A stretch of 38,010 nt of DNA from Clostridiales bacterium (GTDB lineage: Bacteria > Bacillota > Clostridia > Christensenellales > CAG-138): NCBI GenBank assembly GCA_024698505.1, contig JAILRE010000036.1:1-38010 (forward strand), in the 5' to 3' direction. Below, in pieces: positions 1 to 6,651 of this stretch (position 1 is its first letter; every line of letters starts with the position of its first letter). The notes under the pieces were generated by a model. That model made no database searches and was not told the DNA's origin. It saw only the letters and a list, made by a program, of their open reading frames with translations. The position numbers and the translations under genes are program-made.

Positions 1-297
1 ATAGTCGTCAGAAGCGTTGAACAGATTGTTGTTCTGGTTATAATTGCTGTTGCTGAACGGAGAATTCTTGCCTGCATAAGTGAACGCATCGCTGAATTCC
101 AGTTTTGCCCTGATATATCCGATCGTGAGCGGCTCGGTCACCTTGATCTTAAGAAGAACCTGATCCTCCCCCAGCGCCTCCGCGGTCAGTTCAAGCGCAT
201 TGGAAGATTCGGCCTTTGCCGTGAGTGCACCGCCTGCAAAAAGGCTGCACATCAGTATGGCAGCAATAAGAAGCGAAAATACTCGTTTCATAGTCAT
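1..297 (-). CDS. Secreted protein, N-terminal part only (cut by window edge)
   Basis: The first 99 codons of a minus-strand gene that runs off the left edge. I translated it directly: it begins MTMKRVFSLLIAAIL, a typical signal peptide (basic start, hydrophobic core, AxA-type end near residue 29), followed by a beta-rich stretch (ALELTAEALGEDQVLLKIKV) that resembles the start of a cohesin-like or other immunoglobulin-like extracellular domain. The start at 297 is chosen because a strong GGGAGGAG ribosome site lies just upstream at about 303-310; an ATG two codons in is the alternative. It follows the 976-residue dockerin protein on the same strand with a 75-base gap containing a hairpin, so the two may be co-expressed. 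The function is not recognised. Confidence 0.8.
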   Translation of the reverse strand, partial: MTMKRVFSLLIAAILMCSLFAGGALTAKAESSNALELTAEALGEDQVLLKIKVTEPLTIGYIRAKLEFSDAFTYAGKNSPFSNSNYNQNNNLFNASDDY

Positions 298-329
298 ATT
301 GTCTCCTCCCTGATAAATAACTATCCGTA

Positions 330-359
330 TCGGCAGGGCGTTGTAACGCGCCCTGCCGA
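330..359 (-). other. Hairpin between two secreted-protein genes
   Basis: A perfect 11-base inverted repeat (TCGGCAGGGCG and its complement) with an 8-base loop lies just after the stop of the dockerin protein gene. It is followed on the minus strand by AT-rich sequence but no real T-run, so it could be a weak terminator or an mRNA processing/stabilising structure between the two genes. Confidence 0.55.
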
Positions 360-372
360 CAGGCTTACTTCA

Positions 373-3303
373 TTACCATACGATAGTTTCAAGCTCGATA
401 TCATAGCGCAGAATGAATCTGCCGTCATTACCGTTAAGCTTGCCATCACCGGTCACATCACCGACAAGTTTCTGCAATTTCTCATTTATGGAGAGAGTTT
501 CCATTTCGATGTCATAGCGCAGGATAAAGCGGCCGTCGTTACCGTTTACCCTACCATTGAGGTCGACATCGCCCTTGAGCGCGATGACGACGTTGACGTC
601 CGCATCGGAGACGGTCACGGTGAAGCTGTGAACGCCTTCCGCCGTCGCGCAGGGCAGCCTCGTGTAGGTGCCGTCGGCGTTCTCGATCGCGACTACGCAG
701 GGCGTATCGTTGGGAATGCTTACCGTGAAGGTGACTTCACCGGAATAGAGCTGCTCGGCGACTATGCTCGTCGTGGCTTTGCCGGTCTGTGCAGTATAAC
801 CGTTCGTATAGTCGTGAACGATGATCTTGTAACCGGTCTTCTCGAATACGGCGGTGTAGGTCGCGTTGCCGGTAACGGCAGCGAGCTGGGGATCCCAACC
901 GACGAAGGTGTAGCCTTCCTTGACGGGAGCGGCATGAGTGGGCATTTCGCCGTACTCATACTGCTCGGTCTCGGGCACGCCGTCGATGATCCAGGTGATG
1001 GTGTAGGAGTTGACAGTCTGGGTGAAGGTCGCGGTGTAGGTGGCGTCCTCGGTGACGACAGCAAGAGCGGGGCTCCAACCGGCGAATACGTAGGTGTACT
1101 GAGCGGTCGCGGGCTTGGTGGGAGCGGCATGAGCGGGCATATCGCCGTACTCGACCATGGTGGTCTCGATCACAGTACCGTCGTCCATCTTCCAGGTGAT
1201 GGTGTAGACGTTCTTGGTGTAGGTTACGATCACCGTGGTGTTGCCGTCAAGGGTGCCTGCGACTACCGCGGGATCGGCGGTGTAGCCGGTGATCGTGGGG
1301 CTCGTTACGGAGTAGGCATAGCCGGCCTCATGAGTCTCGTGTACGGGATCGGCGGCCTGAGTGCCGTCGGCATACTGATAGGTGATGTCGAGCGTGTACT
1401 GGACGGCCTTGGTGATATAGATCTTACCGTCGACCTTCTGGGGGTTGGTATGCTCGACAGAGGCCGCACCGGCTTCGGTCATGATCATGTATTTGGATTC
1501 GATGATCGTTACGGGAACGGGCAGGTAGCTGCCGTTTTCATCGGTCATAAGAGCGGAATCATCGGGGATGGCCTTCCACTTGAAGGTGAGGCGTACCATA
1601 GCGCCCGCGTCGTTCACGCCGTAGTGATCGAAGGACGTAAGATAGCAGCCGATATTGGCGTAGAGGTTGTTCGCCTCGCCGACGGGAGAACCGCCGGTGC
1701 CGCCGACGTAAGCAATGTTTGTCGGGAACTTGGGCTTATCGGAAATGGCGCTGCCATTATCCCAGGCGGCGTTGATAGCGGAGAAAAGACCGCCGGACCA
1801 GGTGTCGCTGTAGGCGGTGCACTCGAGGTAGTCCTCATCGTAGTCGACGAGCCAATGGCCGGAGAACAGACCGGAATTCTCGGAAACGGAGAGCGTCCAG
1901 TAGAAGGTGCCGTCGACAGCGGGCTGATCCTCGGTCACGGTCTCACCGGTGTAGGTGACGTCGTGAGCGGGCACGGCGGTGGGCGCGACGGTGGGCTCGG
2001 CGGTGGGCTCGACGGTGGGCTCGGCGGTGGGCTGAGTGGTGTCGATTATAACGTTGACGGCGCCGTCCTCTTTAACGATCGTCGCATGGGAGAGAACGGG
2101 AACGGCGTCGGTATCGGTGAAGGAATCATAGACCTCGATCGTGAGGGGAAGGGTCATGTTCTCCTCGGGGACCGCGGTGAATTTGTAGGTCATGCGGGCG
2201 ACCTTGCCTCCGGCCTGCAGTCCATCGTAATTGAAGGTGGTGGTGCCCATCGCGATGATGGTGTAATAATGGCCCTCCTGACCGAGAGGAGCCTGGCCTT
2301 CGCCGCCCTGGTAGGAGGCGTTGCCCTCAACATGGAGCCTGTCTGAGGTGGGGTTCTCTTCATCATCCCAAGAGGCGTTGATGGCGTTCATCACGCTGCC
2401 CTCGAAGGATCCGGTGACGGCGATGCACTCGAGATAATCATGGTTGAACTCGATGGTGTACCTGCCGCTCTTAAGGCAGGAATTAGCGGAGATGGAGAAA
2501 TCCATCTGGAACTCGTCGCCGACGGCGGGATTCGTGATATCCTTGGTTTCGACGGAGTAGGTGACGGAGGAAAGGGGCCTTACGTTCGTGGGAGCCTCGG
2601 TGGGAGCAACAGTGGGCTCGGCGGTGGGCTCGGGATCGGCGATCTCCTGATAGGAGTAGAGCTGAACGTAGCTGTTCTCGGAGGCCGAGGTGGGCGCAGC
2701 GCAGAAATTCGAATAGCTGTCCAAAGAGGCAACGTAAGAAGCATACTTAACGAAAGTCGAACCGCCCCATGAGGTACCACTGTACGTAAGCTGATGATTG
2801 GCGGAATCCCACACCCAATTGGTATACGCATAACTGGAGCTGTTATACGGGCAACAATCATCATAGCTTGTAGATGAATAGATGCTCAAATGATAGTTAT
2901 TGTCAGAAACGCTGCTGATCGTTCCGCCGGTAGTGGAGGAGAAAGTCCACTTGCAGTATCCGATATCATCGGTCCAACCGGTAACGCCTGTGATGTTTTC
3001 ACCGTCGAGAACAGCTTCCGCAGTGTAGCCGTAATAGGTCGATGATTTATTGTAATAATAATGGTTGGAGACCGAAGTGCTGGGATTGTAATTCATTATC
3101 AGATATACTTTTCCAGCAACCTTGAAACCGATCAGATATTCGGTGCCGACGACGATCTCGTCGGTGGGAACCCAAGCATACGTCGATCTGACGTTTCCGC
3201 GCTTCGCTGCGAAACCGTCAGCGGTCTTTGCAAGCGCGCCCAGAGGCACTATCGCAAGCACCATGAGAAGCGCGAGAGCAATGCTCAAAAGTCGTTTAGT
3301 CAT
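373..3303 (-). CDS. Secreted multidomain surface protein with C-terminal dockerin
   Basis: 976 residues, exported. Signal peptide 1-26 (MTKRLLSIALALLMVLAIVP...ALA). Residues 40-222 are a Tyr/Ser-rich region I do not recognise. Two related cohesin-like beta domains follow (about 247-420 and 448-630; both share the LEC, AINA.W and Y.GG.G..P motifs) and are separated by Pro-Thr-Glu-Ala linkers (223-242, 423-446). Then come a MucBP-like repeat (636-698), two InlB B-like repeats (699-762, 766-822, both with the FxGW motif) and a C-terminal dockerin (911-976) with two Ca-binding repeats, GDVDLNGRVNGNDGRFILRY and GDVTGDGKLNGNDGRFILRY. The start at 3303 is preferred over an upstream in-frame ATG because AGGAGG sits 8 bases before it and the signal peptide begins there. 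Likely an adhesin or part of a dockerin/cohesin-type assembly; the ligand is unknown. Confidence 0.88.
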   Translation of the reverse strand: MTKRLLSIALALLMVLAIVPLGALAKTADGFAAKRGNVRSTYAWVPTDEIVVGTEYLIGFKVAGKVYLIMNYNPSTSVSNHYYYNKSSTYYGYTAEAVLDGENITGVTGWTDDIGYCKWTFSSTTGGTISSVSDNNYHLSIYSSTSYDDCCPYNSSSYAYTNWVWDSANHQLTYSGTSWGGSTFVKYASYVASLDSYSNFCAAPTSASENSYVQLYSYQEIADPEPTAEPTVAPTEAPTNVRPLSSVTYSVETKDITNPAVGDEFQMDFSISANSCLKSGRYTIEFNHDYLECIAVTGSFEGSVMNAINASWDDEENPTSDRLHVEGNASYQGGEGQAPLGQEGHYYTIIAMGTTTFNYDGLQAGGKVARMTYKFTAVPEENMTLPLTIEVYDSFTDTDAVPVLSHATIVKEDGAVNVIIDTTQPTAEPTVEPTAEPTVAPTAVPAHDVTYTGETVTEDQPAVDGTFYWTLSVSENSGLFSGHWLVDYDEDYLECTAYSDTWSGGLFSAINAAWDNGSAISDKPKFPTNIAYVGGTGGSPVGEANNLYANIGCYLTSFDHYGVNDAGAMVRLTFKWKAIPDDSALMTDENGSYLPVPVTIIESKYMIMTEAGAASVEHTNPQKVDGKIYITKAVQYTLDITYQYADGTQAADPVHETHEAGYAYSVTSPTITGYTADPAVVAGTLDGNTTVIVTYTKNVYTITWKMDDGTVIETTMVEYGDMPAHAAPTKPATAQYTYVFAGWSPALAVVTEDATYTATFTQTVNSYTITWIIDGVPETEQYEYGEMPTHAAPVKEGYTFVGWDPQLAAVTGNATYTAVFEKTGYKIIVHDYTNGYTAQTGKATTSIVAEQLYSGEVTFTVSIPNDTPCVVAIENADGTYTRLPCATAEGVHSFTVTVSDADVNVVIALKGDVDLNGRVNGNDGRFILRYDIEMETLSINEKLQKLVGDVTGDGKLNGNDGRFILRYDIELETIVW

Positions 3304-3356
3304 TGAATGTTTCCTCCTATATTTTTGGTTTTCGCCCATGAAAACCTAACAGCATA

Positions 3357-3384
3357 ATTGTATCACTATATTTTATATTGTCAA
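3357..3384 (-). promoter_or_regulatory. Sigma-A promoter of the dockerin protein gene
   Basis: On the minus strand TTGACA (3379-3384), a 16-base spacer and TACAAT (3357-3362), about 50 bases before the start codon. It is one of the best consensus matches in the window and suggests strong expression. Confidence 0.8.
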
Positions 3385-3472
3385 GAGAAATATACCCGAT
3401 TTCACAGGTTTGTTACAATTTGATTTAGTATTTTCACCGTTCTTTCCCGCTTTTGAAAACGCCGCTGCGGCA

Positions 3473-3508
3473 AAACAAAAAACGCCCTCCGCACGGGGCG
3501 GAAGACGC
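3473..3508 (-). terminator. Terminator after the lplA-M20 gene
   Basis: An 11-base stem with G-U pairs (3482-3492 with 3498-3508) and a 5-base loop, followed on the minus strand by TTTTTTGTTTT. It lies 17 bases past the stop of the fusion gene. Confidence 0.8.
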
Positions 3509-3525
3509 CTTTGAAGCATGCCCTG

Positions 3526-5616
3526 TCAAAGCTTTTCGATGAGCCTCAGGAAGACCTCGGCCGTCCTTTCGGCAAGCCCCTCGGGGTAGCGATAGCAAGC
3601 CGTGTGGAGGGGCGCCGTCTCCTCGCCCGAGCCTATGCCGAAGAAGAGCGACGGGACGTACTTTCCGTAATGGCCGAAATCCTCCGACCAGCGGAAGGGC
3701 GAATCGAGGCGCTTATACGGGATCCCGTTCTCTATGCAGGCGGCCTCGAGCTTTTCGGTCAGCCCTTCGGGGTTGACGGTCGCGGGGAACGGATCGAAAA
3801 GCCCGATCTCGCAGACGAGCCCGTCCGAAGAGGCCAGCCTTTCTGCAAGCTCCTTCGAGCCGTCAACGAGCTTATCGAACGCCTCCGCGCTCTCGGAGCG
3901 GAGCGTTACCCAGAGCTCGGCCTCGGAAGCGGCGACGCCGAAGGCCTTCTCCCCCGCCCTCATGCCGACGACAGTTGCGAGCGTCATGCAGTCATGCTCG
4001 TGGGAGAGCCTTTCCGCAAGCTCGGGTATGCCGAGCGCGAGCCTTGCCGCGGCAGCCGAGGGATTGACTCCGTTTTCGGGATAGGCGGCGTGCGTGGTCT
4101 TGCCGACGAGCCTTATGCCCAGCCCGCAGGAGGCGCAGGCGAAGGTCCCCGATCTTACGAGCACAGTCCCTTCTTTTTCGCCGGGGATATTGTGACAGCC
4201 GACCGTTACGCAGTTCCCCGCGTCAAGCCCTTCGAGGGCGAACAGCCTGCAGCATTCCTCCGCGCCCTGCCCCGTCTCCTCCGCGTGCTGGAAGAGGAAT
4301 ACTGCGTTCTTCCCGAGAGTTCTCCCCTCCGTCATGAGGGCGAGCGCGAACAGCGCGGCGGTGTGCCCGTCGTGTCCGCAGAGGTGCGCCGCGCCTTCCC
4401 CGGTGGGAACGGCGTCGTGATCGGCCCTTACGACGACGGTCTTATCCGCGCCTTCGTCGTGCGAGGCGTAGAGCCAGGAGCCCATATCGCGCACGCGGAG
4501 CGAGGTGTGCTTTATAAGCGCTTCCTTTATGAGAGCGTGCGTTTTTTGCTCCTCGAGCGGACGCTCGGGCGAATCGTGGAGCCTTGCGCGAAGCTCCTCC
4601 GCAAGCTCGGTTTTTTCCTTGTCGAGCAAAGGTTTTTCCATATCCTCATCCATGCCTTTTGCAATAAATCGGGCTATCTCTTCAAGCTCCTCTCCCCCGT
4701 TTTCGAGGGCGGCGGCCATCTCTTTTTTATCGAACCTCACGCCCGTGAGCCGCTCCTTCAGCCTTTCGGGAAGGGCCGCGTCCAGCGCGTCGGTATAGGC
4801 CGTAATTTCGGCTATCCTGCCGCCCCTTACCCTCAGATGAAGCTGCAGCTCGAAGGATGAGAACCGCTCCTCCAGCCTGTGATCGAACACGGGCGTCGCG
4901 CCCATGAGCCAATCCCATGAGCGGCGTTTTTCGGCGAGCGCTTCGATCTCATCGCAGGAGAGCTCGTCGGCAAAGACGGTCTCGCATTCGCCGTATTCCT
5001 CGCGGAAGACCTCGCAGACGAGCCTTCTCATGCCCTCGACGGTGACGGGCGCGGCCTCGGAAAGGTTCATAACGCGCGAACGGACGCTCGTTATGCCCTT
5101 CGCCTCGAGCTTCTTTTTCGAGGGACGAAGATACCTCGGCAGCATCGAAAGATCCGCGGAGACGAGCAGCGTCCCGTGCATGCCCCGCGCCTTGCCCTCA
5201 AGCGCGTAAGCGCAGCCGGAGAATTTGCGCCCGCCGCAGAGAAGATCGTTGCGGCCGGAGACCTCCGCCCTGACGCCCGCCCTTTCGCAGGCCTTCAGTA
5301 TGACGCCCGTCTGGCGCTCCTTGTCGTAGAGCTTTTCGTTGGTGATAAAGGAAAAATTGAGGTTGCCTCCGTCATGGTAGACGGCTCCCCCGCCGGTGTG
5401 CCGCCTTACGAGCTGCACGCCGTCCTCCTCCATACTATCGACGGCGCACTCGCGCCATGCGTTCTGATTGCGGCCGATTATGACCGAAGCGTCGTTCACG
5501 TAGAAATAGAGCGTGACGCCTTCGTATTCGCCCGTTCTGTACTTTTCGAGTATGTATTCGTCCGTCGCGAGGTTTTTAACGCCGTCCCCGGTGCGGCTTA
5601 TCACGATCCTGTTCAT
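3526..5616 (-). CDS. Lipoate-protein ligase fused in frame to M20 amidohydrolase
   Basis: One 696-residue frame holds two enzymes. Residues 1-321 are lipoate-protein ligase A: ligase motif RRHTGGGAVYHD (71-82), GNLNFSF (84-90), lysine in GGRKFSG (128-134), then the C-terminal accessory domain; about 325-335 residues is the usual full LplA length. Residues about 333-696 are an M20 family amidohydrolase/carboxypeptidase with RADHDA (398-402 region), the metal-binding GHDGHTA (414-420) and EETGQGAEE (446-454). LplA activates lipoate with ATP and attaches it to E2 or GcvH lysines; the M20 part would hydrolyse an amide or peptide bond, possibly releasing lipoate or amino acids, which is inference. 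The join is exactly at the expected LplA end, near GMDEDMEK, where ATG codons 322 and 326 could also act as internal starts. A sequencing indel merging two overlapping genes is the main alternative. Confidence 0.85.
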   Translation of the reverse strand: MNRIVISRTGDGVKNLATDEYILEKYRTGEYEGVTLYFYVNDASVIIGRNQNAWRECAVDSMEEDGVQLVRRHTGGGAVYHDGGNLNFSFITNEKLYDKERQTGVILKACERAGVRAEVSGRNDLLCGGRKFSGCAYALEGKARGMHGTLLVSADLSMLPRYLRPSKKKLEAKGITSVRSRVMNLSEAAPVTVEGMRRLVCEVFREEYGECETVFADELSCDEIEALAEKRRSWDWLMGATPVFDHRLEERFSSFELQLHLRVRGGRIAEITAYTDALDAALPERLKERLTGVRFDKKEMAAALENGGEELEEIARFIAKGMDEDMEKPLLDKEKTELAEELRARLHDSPERPLEEQKTHALIKEALIKHTSLRVRDMGSWLYASHDEGADKTVVVRADHDAVPTGEGAAHLCGHDGHTAALFALALMTEGRTLGKNAVFLFQHAEETGQGAEECCRLFALEGLDAGNCVTVGCHNIPGEKEGTVLVRSGTFACASCGLGIRLVGKTTHAAYPENGVNPSAAAARLALGIPELAERLSHEHDCMTLATVVGMRAGEKAFGVAASEAELWVTLRSESAEAFDKLVDGSKELAERLASSDGLVCEIGLFDPFPATVNPEGLTEKLEAACIENGIPYKRLDSPFRWSEDFGHYGKYVPSLFFGIGSGEETAPLHTACYRYPEGLAERTAEVFLRLIEKL

Positions 5617-5622
5617 GCGAAA

Positions 5623-5651
5623 ATTATACAACGCGGATCGCTCCCAATCAA
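5623..5651 (-). promoter_or_regulatory. Leaderless promoter of lplA-M20
   Basis: On the minus strand TTGATT (5646-5651), a 17-base spacer and TATAAT (5623-5628). The ATG begins only 6 bases after the -10 box, and no ribosome site is present, so transcription should start at or next to the A of the start codon. Confidence 0.75.
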
Positions 5652-5652
5652 G

Positions 5653-5680
5653 TTGAAGATGCGAAAATCCGTGGTATAAT
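5653..5680 (+). promoter_or_regulatory. Promoter of the MscS channel gene
   Basis: TTGAAG (5653-5658), a 16-base spacer, TATAAT (5675-5680). Its -35 box is one base away from the -35 box of the opposite promoter, so the two polymerases would compete for the same DNA. Confidence 0.75.
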
Positions 5681-5709
5681 ACATTCAAAAGCTTCAGGAG
5701 GTGTGTTTT

Positions 5710-6549
5710 ATGAATACGATATTGGCCGCGGAGGTTTCCGAGGGAGTCAAAAAGGTTTTGGACGCGATAGTCTCTTTCTGCGTCTCGGCAGGGTTCCGTC
5801 TCGTCGGAGCGATACTCGTACTGATAATCGGGCTCTGGCTCGCAAAGGTGCTCGTAAAGGCGATAGGCAGATCGAAGGCCTTCGGCAAGGCCGATAAGAG
5901 CGTAAGAGGCTTTGCGCTCTCCGGGCTGAGGATACTCTTTACGATACTCGTCATCGTGACGGTCATCGCCATAATGGGAGTGCCCATGGCCTCGATAGTC
6001 GCCGTCATCGCAAGCTGCGGCGTGGCGATTGGCCTCGCTCTGCAGGGCAGCCTTTCCAACCTGGCGGGCGGCATAATGCTCGTCATATTCAGGCCCTTCC
6101 GCGTGGGCGATTACATTTCGGCGAACGGTCACGAGGGCACGGTGGACGAGATAGGCATTTTCTGCACGACGCTGACCACGATCGACAACCGCCGCGTGGT
6201 CCTGCCGAACGCGGGGCTTTCCAATTCCGCCATAGTCAACGCCACGCATTACGATACGAGGCGCGTCGACCTCTTCTTCAAGGCCGATCCCAACGAGGAC
6301 GCCGAGCGCGTGACCTCCGTTCTTTCGAGGATGGCCGAGTCCCAGGAAAAGCGCCTTGCCGATAAGCCCGTCGAGGCGAGATTCGATTCCTTCGGCGAGG
6401 GCTTCGCCAAGTACCACCTCAGGGTCTGGTGCGAGACGAAGAACTATTGGGATCTCTATTACGCCCTTCTTGACGACGGCAAGCGCGCCCTTGCCGAGAA
6501 CGGGATCAAAACTCCTCTCCCCCAGCTGGAGGTGCACGAGGCGAAGTAA
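5710..6549 (+). CDS. mscS: Small-conductance mechanosensitive channel, MscS family
   Basis: 279 residues, close to the 280-290 of classical MscS. It forms a heptameric membrane pore that opens under membrane tension and releases solutes on osmotic downshift. Visible features are an N-terminal membrane region (about 20-50 and 70-95), the glycine/alanine-rich pore helix with CGVAIGLALQGSLSNLAGG, then the conserved FRPFRVGDYI and the DNRRVVLPNAGLSNSAIVN beta domain of the cytoplasmic vestibule, and a shorter C-terminal alpha-beta domain. The start at 5710 is preferred to an in-frame GTG at 5701 because AGGAGGTG at 5696-5703 sits 6 bases upstream. It is single-gene, with its own promoter, and is followed by a terminator shared with the converging BlaR1-like gene. 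Confidence 0.93.
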   Translation: MNTILAAEVSEGVKKVLDAIVSFCVSAGFRLVGAILVLIIGLWLAKVLVKAIGRSKAFGKADKSVRGFALSGLRILFTILVIVTVIAIMGVPMASIVAVIASCGVAIGLALQGSLSNLAGGIMLVIFRPFRVGDYISANGHEGTVDEIGIFCTTLTTIDNRRVVLPNAGLSNSAIVNATHYDTRRVDLFFKADPNEDAERVTSVLSRMAESQEKRLADKPVEARFDSFGEGFAKYHLRVWCETKNYWDLYYALLDDGKRALAENGIKTPLPQLEVHEAK

Positions 6550-6563
6550 GGCCAAAGCAAATA

Positions 6564-6598
6564 AAAAGATCCGCGGGCATACGCCCTCGGATCTTTTT
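6564..6598. terminator. Bidirectional terminator between mscS and blaR1-like gene
   Basis: AAAGATCCG pairs with CGGATCTTT, with an inner GGGC/GCCC stem, an A-run before it and T6 after it. It serves converging transcripts from both sides. Confidence 0.85.
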
Positions 6599-6651
6599 TC
6601 GCCCGTTTCGGGGCCGAAGCCCGCGGCTTTAATTTATCACGTTGGCGCCTG

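Noticed and set aside
628-2346. A 572-codon plus-strand frame opposite the dockerin protein
   Set aside because: Gly/Val/Asp-rich mirror of the repeat-containing coding strand, which has signal peptide, domains, promoter and ribosome site.
5617-6555. Upstream extension of the lplA-M20 frame
   Set aside because: It overlaps the mscS gene antisense and crosses both promoters; LplA homology begins exactly at the chosen ATG.
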